A DNA stretch of 64,000 nucleotides, from NCBI RefSeq assembly GCF_003996985.1, contig NZ_RJJX01000004.1, forward strand, positions 108,419-172,418. Reading direction: 5' to 3'. Both the position numbers and the translations under genes were made by a program. This DNA comes from Ancylomarina longa. Lineage in GTDB: Bacteria; Bacteroidota; Bacteroidia; Bacteroidales; Marinifilaceae. Positions within the stretch are counted from its first letter, which is position 1. Each line of letters opens with the position of its first letter. The notes beneath the pieces are model-generated. The model was not told where the DNA came from and searched no databases. It worked only from the letters and a program-made list of their open reading frames with translations. Positions 9,943 through 19,431 of the stretch are shown piece by piece.

Positions 9943-9961
9943 ACTAGGTATTTCTCCTAGT
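9943..9961. promoter_or_regulatory. inverted repeat upstream of the OMP/amtB promoter
   Basis: ACTAGG (9943-9948) and CCTAGT (9956-9961) form a perfect 6-bp inverted repeat with a 7-bp spacer. The site lies about 66 bp upstream of the -7 box at 10027-10034, a usual place for an activator. Binding by the adjacent LuxR-type regulator is inferred. Confidence 0.45.
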
Positions 9962-10026
9962 ACACTTCTATTTTGCGTAGTATTTTTTAGGGGAAATTCT
10001 CTATTTCACCAAATACTCTTCTCTCC

Positions 10027-10034
10027 TATGTTTG
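10027..10034 (+). promoter_or_regulatory. -7 promoter box before the OMP/amtB operon
   Basis: TATGTTTG fits the Bacteroidetes -7 consensus TAnnTTTG and lies 43 bp before the ATG at 10077. No good -33 TTTG is seen, which would fit an activated promoter. Confidence 0.5.
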
Positions 10035-10076
10035 TTGATTGAAAATTAACACTAATTAACAAACACTATTTTTAGA

Positions 10077-10871
10077 ATGAAACGATCAGGCGCATTCCTG
10101 TTGTTATTGCTTTTTGTAGGTATCAACAGCTACTCCTTCGGTCAAAAGGAAAATCCAAAACTTGATTTCAGTGCAGATGTCATGAGCCGTTATATTTGGC
10201 GTGGAAGCCAATTTGGTGGTAACAGTCCTAGTCTTCAACCAAGTGTAAATCTTAGTTGGAATGGATTGGAACTTGGTGCTTGGGGAGCTTACTCATTAGG
10301 CGGAACCAATAATGCACAAGAATTTGATCTTTATTTGGGCTACACTTTTTTAAAAGATTTAATGAGCATTACCCTTACCGACTATTATTTTCCAATTGAA
10401 GGAGCCAATTACGATTATTTTGAATTCAATCACAATAAAACTGGTCATGTGTTGGAAGGAACTATTGGTTTTAATGGTAACGAAAAAATCCCATTCGGAT
10501 TCTTACTAGCCGTTAACTTTTGGGGTGCCGATGCGGCCTCTATTAGTGAAGGTTCATCTAATATTAATCAAAAAACTGGCATTCAATATTCTACTTACGC
10601 AGAAATTTCCTATAGCCATAGCATGTCGAATGATGTTGATTTTAACACTTTCATCGGTTTTAATCTTACAGATCCTAAGACTGCCAACCCTAATAGCGGT
10701 TTCAATGGAGAAAGTGGATACTATGGCAGTAAAGCAGGCATCGTGAATCTTGGTTGTACCCTCACTAAGAATGTAGAGATTAATGACAAATTTTCTTTGC
10801 CAGTTTCAGCTTCAATAATTACAAATCCAGTAGATAAAAAAATCTTTTTTGTCTTCGGGTTTTCTTTATAA
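10077..10871 (+). CDS. putative outer-membrane beta-barrel protein (TorF-like porin)
   Basis: A 264-residue secreted protein. A signal peptide (about 1-22, ending SYSFGQ) is followed by alternating amphipathic strands rich in aromatic residues and glycine (FSADVMSRYIWRGSQFGG, GLELGAWGAYSLGG), ending in a terminal aromatic-containing strand FFVFGFSL. This resembles the putative TorF-like porins that accompany ammonium transporters. It lies 23 bp upstream of amtB, so a role in outer-membrane passage of small nitrogen compounds is plausible but inferred. Confidence 0.7.
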   Translation: MKRSGAFLLLLLFVGINSYSFGQKENPKLDFSADVMSRYIWRGSQFGGNSPSLQPSVNLSWNGLELGAWGAYSLGGTNNAQEFDLYLGYTFLKDLMSITLTDYYFPIEGANYDYFEFNHNKTGHVLEGTIGFNGNEKIPFGFLLAVNFWGADAASISEGSSNINQKTGIQYSTYAEISYSHSMSNDVDFNTFIGFNLTDPKTANPNSGFNGESGYYGSKAGIVNLGCTLTKNVEINDKFSLPVSASIITNPVDKKIFFVFGFSL

Positions 10872-10894
10872 ATAACACTTAAACAATAAAACTC

Positions 10895-12112
10895 ATGTTA
10901 GATTCAGGAGCAACAACTTTTATGATCTTATGTACCAGTTTGGTGATGTTAATGACACCAGGACTGGCATTTTTCTACGGTGGTCTTGCAGGAAAACGCA
11001 ATATTTTAGGCGTTATGATGCAAACCTTTGTATCACTCGGTATCACCACAATCATGTGGGTAACCATTGGATATTCACTATGTTTTAGCGGCGGTGAAGG
11101 CGGCATTATTGGAAACCTTGACTTTGCATTTTTACATGGAGTGGGATTTGAAACCAATTTTGCAGGCGCAGGTGGTAAATATCCAAATTTCATCTTTATC
11201 GCTTACCAGATGATGTTTGCTATTATTACACCCGCCTTGATTACCGGTGCATTTGTAAACCGGGTAACTTTTAAAGCTTACCTCTTTTTCTTAGTAGTAT
11301 GGCAATTATTCGTGTATTACCCATTTGTTCATATGGTTTGGGGAGGTGGAATCCTTCAGGAATGGGGTGTTCTTGACTTTGCAGGTGGTGTTGTTGTACA
11401 TGCTACTGCAGGTTTTGCAGCTCTTGCTTCGGTATTTTATGTTGGTAAACGTCGCGACAGACAAAGTCCTCCAAATAGTATTCCATTGGTTGCAATCGGA
11501 ACAGGTCTTTTATGGTTTGGATGGTATGGTTTTAATGCCGGTAGTGAGCTAGATGTAAATCACATCACCACTCTTGCATTCTTAAATACCGACGTTGCAG
11601 CTTCTTTTGCTGCTATCACCTGGTTAATTATTGAATGGTCACGCGAAGGAAAACCAAAATTTGTTGGTTTACTAACTGGTGCTGTTGCCGGTCTTGCAAC
11701 CATTACTCCTGCTGCTGGTTTTGTGCCTTTGTGGGCTGCAATGGTAATTGGTATTCTTGCTGGTTTTCTTTGTTACCTTGCAGTACAATTAAAGAACAAA
11801 TGGGGTTGGGATGATGCCCTTGATGTTTGGGGAGTACACGGTATGGGTGGTGTTTTTGGAACCATCTTATTGGGTGTTTTTGCATCTTCAGCTATCAATG
11901 GTCAATCAGGATTGTTAGAAGGCGATGGAGCTTTCTTCTTTAAAGAAATTGTTGCGGTAATAATAAGTGCTGCTTATGCATTTGTCTTTACTTATCTCAT
12001 GTTAACCATTATCAATTATATTACTCCCGTTAAAGTTAAAATGGAAGACGAAGATAAAGGTTTGGATGCCTCTCTTCATGGCGAACAAGCCTATGACGAG
12101 GGTGCCCTTTAG
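10895..12112 (+). CDS. amtB: ammonium transporter
   Basis: Amt/Rh-family channel of 405 residues with about eleven transmembrane helices. The twin pore histidines are His169 (VVVHATAGFAAL) and His315 (WGVHGMGGVFGT). The family signature FWYGFNAGSE-like LLWFGWYGFNAGSELD is present. The N-terminus is short and starts directly in TM1, as in forms lacking the cleaved signal. No glnK gene follows, which is unusual because most amtB genes are linked to a PII gene. Control may instead come from the upstream two-component system (inference). Confidence 0.95.
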   Translation: MLDSGATTFMILCTSLVMLMTPGLAFFYGGLAGKRNILGVMMQTFVSLGITTIMWVTIGYSLCFSGGEGGIIGNLDFAFLHGVGFETNFAGAGGKYPNFIFIAYQMMFAIITPALITGAFVNRVTFKAYLFFLVVWQLFVYYPFVHMVWGGGILQEWGVLDFAGGVVVHATAGFAALASVFYVGKRRDRQSPPNSIPLVAIGTGLLWFGWYGFNAGSELDVNHITTLAFLNTDVAASFAAITWLIIEWSREGKPKFVGLLTGAVAGLATITPAAGFVPLWAAMVIGILAGFLCYLAVQLKNKWGWDDALDVWGVHGMGGVFGTILLGVFASSAINGQSGLLEGDGAFFFKEIVAVIISAAYAFVFTYLMLTIINYITPVKVKMEDEDKGLDASLHGEQAYDEGAL

Positions 12113-12156
12113 TCTATCTTTCATTTAGCGGGACTATTAACCCCTTTTGCATATTA

Positions 12157-12189
12157 AAAGCAGTTTCAGCAATGAAGCTGCTTTTTTTA
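12157..12189 (+). terminator. terminator after amtB
   Basis: The stem AGCAGTTTC (12159-12167) pairs with GAAGCTGCT (12174-12182) with one T-G pair, followed by a run of T. It lies 45 bp after the amtB stop. Confidence 0.8.
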
Positions 12190-12592
12190 TTGTTCCTCGC
12201 AATCCAATTGTCGAAATAAAAAACTCCTTAATAGTAAATAATCCTCGGGGCAAACCCACGAGGCATTTTAGAATATTTTTTAAACGTTTTAGTATTTTAT
12301 GACATCGAGTCACAAAATACTAAATTACGAGGCAAGCCTCGAGGAATTTAACCTAAAGAAATTAAAAATTTCCAACTCCCAACAATTCAAAGCCAAAAGG
12401 TATTTGTTATTGTTTAAAAATGAGTTTTAAGATATATCATTCTACCTGATCTCTAATAAACGGAGCATAATTTAAAATCAATTCAGACAAACTTGACTTT
12501 GCTTTTTAGTAAAAAAAATTACTCAATTGATTTTTTACCTTTACAAACAGAAAATCCGGTATATATTACTCTAACTTCTAATTCGAATTATT
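12190..12592. other. intergenic with three-hairpin repeat copy 1
   Basis: About 400 bp between amtB and truA. It contains the 127-bp structured repeat described separately (12233-12359). The remaining 230 bp before truA are AT-rich with no clear promoter match. Confidence 0.6.
12233..12359 (+). repeat. three-hairpin dispersed repeat, copy 1
   Basis: A structured non-coding element, nearly identical in order and sequence to 40871-40996. Hairpin 1 is CCTCG-GGG-loop-CCC-A-CGAGG. Hairpin 2 has 16-bp arms, TTTAGTATTTTATGAC and GTCACAAAATACTAAA, with one mismatch. Hairpin 3 is CGAGGC-AA-GCCTCG. No open frame is conserved. It looks like a REP- or MITE-like element rather than a gene. Confidence 0.8.
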
Positions 12593-13420
12593 TTGCGCTA
12601 TTTTTTTCATATTGGCTATAAAGGCACCAACTACCAAGGCTGGCAAAGACAATTAAATGCCCATAGTGTACAGGAATGTATCGAAAAAATATTATCGCAG
12701 TTTTTAAAGGAAGATGTACATTGCATTGGTTGTGGTCGTACGGACTCAGGCGTACATGCATCGCAATATTATTTTCATATCAATACAAAAAAAATTATTG
12801 AATCCAAGTTATTTTTTCCCATTAACAGGATGCTTCCCCGAGATATTGCAGTTTATGAAATTTTAGAAATGCAGGAAAATAATCATGCCCAATACCACGC
12901 TACTGCCCGAACCTATAATTACTTTATTCACACCAAAAAAAATCCATTTTTAAATGAGATTAGTGCTTTATATTCTGTTTTTTTAGATGGAACTAAAATG
13001 CAGGAAGCAGCTAATTTATTAATTGGAAAAAAAGATTTTAGAGCCTATTGCAAGACTCCCGACCGACATAATCATACCTTTTGCGAAGTGAGTAAAGCCC
13101 AATTCTACAGCAATTCAAAAAAAGATATGTTCCGTTTTGAAATTACTGCTAACCGTTTTTTAAAAGGGATGATTAGAATTCTGATGCAACAATTTATCGA
13201 AATTGGAAGTAGAAATTTAAGTTTGGCCACTTTCCAACATCAATTAGAAGAAAAATCATCACCCAAAACCATGAAACTAGCATACCCACAAGGACTTTAT
13301 TTAAGTAATATAATCTATCCCTTTCTAAAATTAAAGCCAAATTCTGATTATTGTCCATTGCTCCAACTTGAAGAGTGGAAGGCATTTCATCAAGACAATG
13401 ATATACATTCAGCGTTTTAA
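12593..13420 (+). CDS. truA: tRNA pseudouridine(38-40) synthase TruA
   Basis: A 275-residue enzyme that isomerises uridine at positions 38-40 of the tRNA anticodon arm. The N-terminus RYFFHIGYKGTNYQGWQRQ is the usual TruA opening, and the catalytic Asp51 lies in GCGRTDSGVHASQ. The start codon is TTG (12593). It was chosen because the family begins exactly here and no ATG is available in a suitable place. The stop overlaps the convergent histidine kinase gene by 4 bp. Length is normal for the family. Confidence 0.93.
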   Translation: MRYFFHIGYKGTNYQGWQRQLNAHSVQECIEKILSQFLKEDVHCIGCGRTDSGVHASQYYFHINTKKIIESKLFFPINRMLPRDIAVYEILEMQENNHAQYHATARTYNYFIHTKKNPFLNEISALYSVFLDGTKMQEAANLLIGKKDFRAYCKTPDRHNHTFCEVSKAQFYSNSKKDMFRFEITANRFLKGMIRILMQQFIEIGSRNLSLATFQHQLEEKSSPKTMKLAYPQGLYLSNIIYPFLKLKPNSDYCPLLQLEEWKAFHQDNDIHSAF

Positions 13421-15555
13421 GAAGCATACTTCTGTAACTTAACATACAAATCCTCTGGATTAATTGGTTTGGTTACAAAATCTGTCATTCCTGCATCTAC
13501 AACCTTTTTGCGAATTTCACTAAATGCAGAAGCTGTTACAGCGATTATAGGCATTACTTTAAATTTATCCTCTCCAAGGCTTCGAATATTTCTGGCAGCA
13601 TTATATCCATCCATCACTGGCATCTGCAGATCCATGAGTACCATATCAAAATCACCAGATTGTACTTTGTCGTAGGCTAATTTTCCATTTTCAGCTACCT
13701 CACAAGTTATATCCCATTTCTTCAGAAATTGTTTTAAAATAAGAACATTCATTGGATTATCTTCAGCTACTAGTACATGTAATCCTTTAATTTTATTGAT
13801 TTCAGTAAAATGATCCGAAGTAAAATTCACTTTAGGTTTTGATTTCAGACTTACCGGAAAACTTAAACTCACACAAAAAGTAGTTCCTTTATCTTCTTCG
13901 CTATACACACTAATATTACCATGCATAATTTTTACCAATTTCTGAGTGATCGTTAATCCTAAACCTGTTCCACCATACAATCGGGTGGTATTAGAATCTG
14001 CCTGCGAAAAAGAATCAAAAACCGCCTCTTGTTTTTCAAGAGGAATTCCAATTCCTGTGTCCGAAATATCAAACTGAAGCTGTACTAAATCACCTTTTGA
14101 AGGTTGCATACTAACTTTTATCTTAACAAAACCTCTTTCTGTAAACTTAAGTGCATTACTACACAAATTATTAAGAACCTGCGAAATTCTGGTAGGGTCA
14201 CCCATTAAATATGGAGGTATTTTCGGATCGATATTCACAATAAAATCAAGACCTTTTTCTTTAGACTTTGATTCGAAACCAGCAGCAATATTATTCACCA
14301 AATTCCTAAAATTAAAATCAATTTCTTCTAAACTAATTCTACCTGCTTCAATTTTACTAAAATCAAGAATATCATTAATCAAACTCATTAAATTATCAGC
14401 AGACAATTTTAATATATTAATATTATTTAGTTGATCCTCTCTTGGATTATCATCCGCCAACAAATGAGTTACTCCAATAACAGCATTCATCGGAGTCCGT
14501 ATCTCGTGCGACATAGTTGATAAAAATTGAGCTTTCGCCCGAGTTGCTTCTTCTGCTCTTTCTCTAGCCCTAATCAATTCATGTTCAACCCTTTTTCGTT
14601 CGGATAAATCGTGAAGCACAACAAATAAAAGATTACCCTCCACCATAGGAATCGAATTTAACGAAACTTCAACAGGAAATTCTTCGCCATTCTCTTTTAT
14701 ATGAACCCAATCGAAAGTATTGGAACCTGTTTCCTTCGCTATTTGTATCATTTCCTTTGCTTTATCTTCCGAACAATTTCCATCATGTTGATATTCCGGG
14801 GAAAAATTCTTCACATATTTTCCTACAAAATTTTCCCGTTTACTTACCCCAAATAAATCGAGACAAGCTTGATTACATTCCAGAAATTTAGCTCCTTCAA
14901 TAATTAAATAAACTACCGATGATTTTTCAAATATCAATTTGTATTTTTCTTCCGTTCTATTTTTTTCCTCTTCCAGAAGCTTACGTTTAGAAATATCCTT
15001 AATAGAGCCTGTTAATCCGGTCATTTTCCCATCCTTATTATAGGACAATTTAGCAACCAATTTACACCACACATAAGATCCTTTGACAGTAACCAAACGT
15101 ATTTCCTCATTACACAATTTTTGCTTCCCGGTTAATAATCGCTTCAATTTCACCTTACAGAATTCAATATCATCGGGATGCATATATTCAAATACATTAG
15201 AATCCAGACTTTTTTTCACTTTGAAACCAGTAACCTTTTCCCAGGTTGGATTCAAATACAACCAATCCCCATTTCTGCTTGCTTGAAAGATTATCTCCGA
15301 GATATTATCAACAACAAACTCTAATCGCGAAGTTGTTGTTTTAATTTCTTCTGTTTTTGTAACAAGAGTCCTTTTCAATTCAGCATTCGCCTTGATTAAC
15401 TTCTTCGATTCTCCCGCCAACGCATCTGACATTTGCATTAAATCTGTATCTAAACTACTAAAAGCATTATCAATTGCCTGTATAAAATCATGCAATCTCT
15501 GCTCTTCCCCGCTAGATAAATACTTCTCTATTTGCTTTTTTAATAGTGGATTCAT
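13417..15555 (-). CDS. PAS-containing hybrid sensor histidine kinase/response regulator
   Basis: A soluble hybrid kinase of about 712 residues (start at MNPLLKKQIEK; an upstream ATG at 15573 adds six residues). Domains in order: an N-terminal coiled coil (about 1-80), PAS 1 (about 80-195, with NPTWEKVTGF), PAS 2 (about 205-320, with ECNQACLDLFG), HisKA with phospho-acceptor His350 (STMSHEIRTPMNAVIG), HATPase with DTGIGIP and GGTGLGLTI, and a C-terminal receiver with Asp642 (VLMDLQMPVMDG). No transmembrane helix is seen, so it senses a cytoplasmic signal. It is a single gene with no output regulator nearby. It converges on truA with a 4-bp overlap. Confidence 0.92.
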   Translation of the reverse strand: MNPLLKKQIEKYLSSGEEQRLHDFIQAIDNAFSSLDTDLMQMSDALAGESKKLIKANAELKRTLVTKTEEIKTTTSRLEFVVDNISEIIFQASRNGDWLYLNPTWEKVTGFKVKKSLDSNVFEYMHPDDIEFCKVKLKRLLTGKQKLCNEEIRLVTVKGSYVWCKLVAKLSYNKDGKMTGLTGSIKDISKRKLLEEEKNRTEEKYKLIFEKSSVVYLIIEGAKFLECNQACLDLFGVSKRENFVGKYVKNFSPEYQHDGNCSEDKAKEMIQIAKETGSNTFDWVHIKENGEEFPVEVSLNSIPMVEGNLLFVVLHDLSERKRVEHELIRARERAEEATRAKAQFLSTMSHEIRTPMNAVIGVTHLLADDNPREDQLNNINILKLSADNLMSLINDILDFSKIEAGRISLEEIDFNFRNLVNNIAAGFESKSKEKGLDFIVNIDPKIPPYLMGDPTRISQVLNNLCSNALKFTERGFVKIKVSMQPSKGDLVQLQFDISDTGIGIPLEKQEAVFDSFSQADSNTTRLYGGTGLGLTITQKLVKIMHGNISVYSEEDKGTTFCVSLSFPVSLKSKPKVNFTSDHFTEINKIKGLHVLVAEDNPMNVLILKQFLKKWDITCEVAENGKLAYDKVQSGDFDMVLMDLQMPVMDGYNAARNIRSLGEDKFKVMPIIAVTASAFSEIRKKVVDAGMTDFVTKPINPEDLYVKLQKYAS

Positions 15556-16023
15556 AATTAATAAAATTTGCACTCACCATTTCTTTTTTATCCGCTCAAT
15601 AAATTAAAATAACAGATATTTCTAATCCTTATTATTAGGAATCTCCTTTGAAATATTAGGCAACTAAGAAGAATTCAATTATTGTTTTAAAATTCAAAAA
15701 TAAGGTTGATTCTATCCTATTATATTGGAATATAGGGAATCCTACTTATGATTAATTTTACAAAGATTAAAGCTAGATACAATTTTTTAAAAACATATAC
15801 CAAACTTTCCTAATCATCAATTTAAACTTATTCGCTTTAAAAATCAAACGACTCATCAATAACTTACTACGCATTTGCAAATCATACAGTTACAATAAAC
15901 TATAAAAAAATAAAATATATTGTTTAAATTTGAAGTCACAATACAACAATCTTCCATTAGAATCCTATAATCTTTAAGACTTTAATTCGTTATAATAAAG
16001 AAGACTGTAGAAGTAAAAATATC
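15556..16023. other. divergent intergenic region
   Basis: About 470 bp between the hybrid kinase and the penicillin-binding protein gene. TAAATTTG at 15925-15932 fits a -7 box for the rightward gene, but no -33 match lies at the expected distance. No small gene was recognised. Confidence 0.4.
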
Positions 16024-18417
16024 ATGGCAAAAAAGAAAACAACATCCACTAAAAACAAGACTTCTAAGAGAAAAAACATTAAAAAGAAAAAAACTACAAG
16101 ACGAAGCTTGAAGGCATATATTATCCGATTTGTTCTCCTGTTAATAATGGGAGGAATATTTGCTATTGGTCTTCTTTTTAGCAGTGTTTACATTGGTCTA
16201 TGGGGTAAACTCCCAGATTATAATACACTCAAAACCATTAAGAATGCAAATGCGTCTGAAATATATTCTGAAGATGGAATGATTTTAGGACGAATATATG
16301 CTGAAAATAGGACCAATGTTAGCTTTAAGGATATCTCCCCTAATGTTATTAACTCCTTAATTGCCACAGAAGATGTACGGTTTTACGAACATCAAGGCGT
16401 GGATGAGAGAAGTCTCCTACGTGTATTGGTAAAATCGCTTATACTGGGTAACAGAAGTTCCGGAGGAGGAAGTACATTAAGCCAACAACTAGCTAAAAAT
16501 CTGTTTCCAAGAAAAAACTATGGTTCTATTAGTATGCCTGTAAACAAAATCAAGGAAGCAATTACAGCATCACGTCTTGAAAAAATATATTCCAAAAAGG
16601 AAATTTTACAATTATATCTGAATACAGTATCCTTTGGAGAAAATGTATTTGGCATAGAAAGTGCTGCCAGACAATTTTTCAATAAACCTGCATCAGCCCT
16701 TCACACGCAGGAATGTGCCTTATTAATTGGCATGCTAAAAGCTCCCAGTCACTACAATCCGCGACTTCATCCCGATAAATCAAGGCAAAGAAGAAATGTA
16801 GTGCTAAACCAAATGGCTAAATATGATTTTATTTCAAATCGGAGGGCAAACCAATTAAAACAATTACCTGTAGTACTGAATTATACAAAACCATCAAATA
16901 ATAATGGTCTGGCACCCTATTTAAGAGAACGTATTCGAATTGAGCTTAATAAAATATTAAAAAACTATCCGAAGGAAGATGGCTCCTACTACGATATTTA
17001 CAGAGATGGCTTACACATTCAAACAACCATTGATTCCAGGATGCAAGCTTACGCTGAACAATCTGTTAGCGAACACATGAAAAATCTTCAGAATTTATTT
17101 ATCAAACACTGGAGCAATAGTCATCCCTGGGAAGGTAGTCCTGAAATAATTAAAAATGCAGAGAAAAGATCGGAACGATATAAAAGTCTTAAAAGAAAAG
17201 GAAAAACAGCCGCTGAGATCAAAAAAGAATTTGACATTAAACATCCGATGAAAATCTTTTCCTGGAATGGAGACAAAAAAGTAAACCTATCACCCTTAGA
17301 TTCTATTAAGTACTATGTGCAGTTATTAAATACTGGATTTCTGGCAATGGAACCTCGAAGTGGTAAAATTAAGGCTTGGGTTGGCGGTATTAATTTTAAA
17401 CATTTTAAATACGATCATGTAAGATCGAAAAGACAAGTCGGTTCCGTATTCAAACCCATAGTTTATTCCGCAGCCCTTGAAGAAGGTATTTCTCCTTATG
17501 ATTATATTCCAAACGAAAGAAAAGTTTATAAGGACTACGACAATTGGTCTCCCCGAAATGCGGACAACTTATATGAAGGAAGTTATAGTATGGAAGGAGC
17601 CCTTGCTGAATCTGTCAACACTATTGCTGTGGATGTTTTACTGCAAACTGGTATTCGCGATGCTATTGTTCTTGCTGAAGAAATGGGCATAGATAGCGAT
17701 TTACCAAAAGTTCCTTCTCTTGCATTAGGAACAGCTGATATCTCTCTGTTGGAGATGATACAAGTTTATGCCTGCCTTGCAAATAGAGGTATTCATGTTG
17801 AACCATATTATATATCAAAAATTACAGACAGTAAAGGCAATTTAATTGCTGATTTGTCTGAAAACCGCGAGAAGGATCGCTATGTTATGGCTCCACAAAA
17901 CGCAGATATTATTAATCATATGTTGGAAGCAGTAGTAAACGATGGAACCGGTAAATCACTTCGAAATGTATTTCATTTAGAAGGGGACTTAGCGGGAAAA
18001 ACAGGAACAACACAATCGCATGCTGATGGCTGGTATATTGGATACAATGCCAATTTGGTTGCAGGTGCCTGGGTTGGTGCTGATGATAGGAGAGTTCATT
18101 TTAGAACCCTAAGTCTTGGACAGGGAGCCAGCATGGCACTTCCTATATATGGAAAATTCATGAGAAAACTAAGTCAGGACAGACACTATTCCCATTATAG
18201 TTTTTCTGCCATTCCGAAACCTGATAATGAAATACTATCGCAATTGAATATACCTCATTATCTTCCACCGGATTCTAGTTTTTTCGAGAAGATTCTTGGA
18301 ATCAAAGCTAAGAATCACGATAAACTAATGAAAAGAAAGTTAAGAAGAGAGAAACGTAAAAAAGAGAAAAAATCTATCTATCAAAGAATTAAAAATATTT
18401 TTAGAAAAAATAAATAG
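16024..18417 (+). CDS. class A penicillin-binding protein (bifunctional PBP1A-like)
   Basis: A 797-residue peptidoglycan glycosyltransferase/transpeptidase. A very Lys/Arg-rich cytoplasmic N-terminus (1-35) is followed by one membrane helix (about 40-63). The GT51 domain has catalytic Glu116 (IATEDVRFYEHQG) and the STLSQQLAKNLF motif. The transpeptidase has the nucleophile Ser474 in SVFK (474-477), SVN at 530-532 and KTG at 659-661. A basic C-terminal tail follows. All catalytic motifs are present, so it should polymerise and cross-link the cell wall. It is transcribed alone and converges on the CHAD gene. Confidence 0.95.
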   Translation: MAKKKTTSTKNKTSKRKNIKKKKTTRRSLKAYIIRFVLLLIMGGIFAIGLLFSSVYIGLWGKLPDYNTLKTIKNANASEIYSEDGMILGRIYAENRTNVSFKDISPNVINSLIATEDVRFYEHQGVDERSLLRVLVKSLILGNRSSGGGSTLSQQLAKNLFPRKNYGSISMPVNKIKEAITASRLEKIYSKKEILQLYLNTVSFGENVFGIESAARQFFNKPASALHTQECALLIGMLKAPSHYNPRLHPDKSRQRRNVVLNQMAKYDFISNRRANQLKQLPVVLNYTKPSNNNGLAPYLRERIRIELNKILKNYPKEDGSYYDIYRDGLHIQTTIDSRMQAYAEQSVSEHMKNLQNLFIKHWSNSHPWEGSPEIIKNAEKRSERYKSLKRKGKTAAEIKKEFDIKHPMKIFSWNGDKKVNLSPLDSIKYYVQLLNTGFLAMEPRSGKIKAWVGGINFKHFKYDHVRSKRQVGSVFKPIVYSAALEEGISPYDYIPNERKVYKDYDNWSPRNADNLYEGSYSMEGALAESVNTIAVDVLLQTGIRDAIVLAEEMGIDSDLPKVPSLALGTADISLLEMIQVYACLANRGIHVEPYYISKITDSKGNLIADLSENREKDRYVMAPQNADIINHMLEAVVNDGTGKSLRNVFHLEGDLAGKTGTTQSHADGWYIGYNANLVAGAWVGADDRRVHFRTLSLGQGASMALPIYGKFMRKLSQDRHYSHYSFSAIPKPDNEILSQLNIPHYLPPDSSFFEKILGIKAKNHDKLMKRKLRREKRKKEKKSIYQRIKNIFRKNK

Positions 18418-18428
18418 TTTGCTTTGTT

Positions 18429-19262
18429 TTAGGAAAACTCCTTCATCAATGCTTTAACTTCATTTAATAGCATTAACTTCTCTTCTCTTTTCCAAAATTT
18501 TAATTCTCTAAAGAATTTTCTATAATCAGCATCTGGAAATTGATTTTTATAATCAAGCATTCGTTGATCGAAAACCTCATAATCGTGCCATAAACCTAAT
18601 TTTGACTCAATTTTATTCACCAGATTCAAACTCTTTTGAAGCTCCTCATTATCATTTATTTCGATTAAGAATTGCAATAAAGTCTTTTCAATTTTAAAGT
18701 ATTTTCTCAACTGATGAAGATTCTCCAAGTCATAGGAAGAGTTCCATATTTTAAGAATAAGCTTCAATTGATCTTGAATAATTTCTTCAAGCTTTGCAAC
18801 AAGTTCATTTAATTGCAATTGTTCCAGTTTGATACAAATGCGGTTCACTCTTTTTTCAAATTTTAATAAATTGAATTTTTCGTAGACAGCATTTACCTCC
18901 TCAGATACTTCAGTTTTTTTTACTTCTAACAAAGACTCCATTGCTAAAGGAATATCCAAAGGAAATTCGTTTAATAATCGATTGCCAAGCTGAAGCGTTC
19001 TTAATTTACCTGATGCCTTAAAAACAGGGCGTAACTGTTTCAACAATTTAGATACTGGATCTTCTTCAATACCTAATTCTTCTAACACCAAAAGTAAGGA
19101 CCGTAGCTTCTTAATATCTACCCGTATCTCATGAATACTCTCTTCACTCAAGTCTTTTGCCTTTGCTAAAAGATTCAAAAAACTCTCAAAACGAATACTA
19201 TAGTAAAAACTTACACTAAAATTGTTTTTATTGGCTTGCATATTTTCAAATTTTAAATACAA
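18429..19262 (-). CDS. CHAD domain-containing protein
   Basis: A 277-residue, all-helical protein. The CHAD signature appears near residues 42-60 (SIHEIRVDIKKLRSLLLVLE), with further conserved His/Arg-containing helices later (LHQLRKYFKIEKTLLQF and LGLWHDYEVF). CHAD proteins bind polyphosphate through a basic surface. That is known for other members and inferred here. A later start at 19241 (MQANKN) is equally possible. No polyphosphate kinase or CYTH gene is adjacent, so the partner is unknown. Confidence 0.8.
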   Translation of the reverse strand: MYLKFENMQANKNNFSVSFYYSIRFESFLNLLAKAKDLSEESIHEIRVDIKKLRSLLLVLEELGIEEDPVSKLLKQLRPVFKASGKLRTLQLGNRLLNEFPLDIPLAMESLLEVKKTEVSEEVNAVYEKFNLLKFEKRVNRICIKLEQLQLNELVAKLEEIIQDQLKLILKIWNSSYDLENLHQLRKYFKIEKTLLQFLIEINDNEELQKSLNLVNKIESKLGLWHDYEVFDQRMLDYKNQFPDADYRKFFRELKFWKREEKLMLLNEVKALMKEFS

Positions 19263-19381
19263 TATACATAAAAGTACAGAGACTTTCTAAATTATAGATT
19301 CAGTTCTTAAATGAAAAATCCAACGACATACAATTATAGCTATTTTTCCTCACAAATAGGTAGAGATACATAACAAATACA

Positions 19382-19412
19382 AAAAAGGACATTCCTTTTA
19401 GAAATGTCCTTT
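19382..19412 (-). terminator. terminator after the TonB receptor gene
   Basis: AAAAGGACATT and AATGTCCTTTT form the stem. On the minus strand the stem is followed by a run of T. It lies about 20 bp after the btuB-like stop. Confidence 0.75.
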
Positions 19413-19431
19413 TAAAACATATGGTATATCC

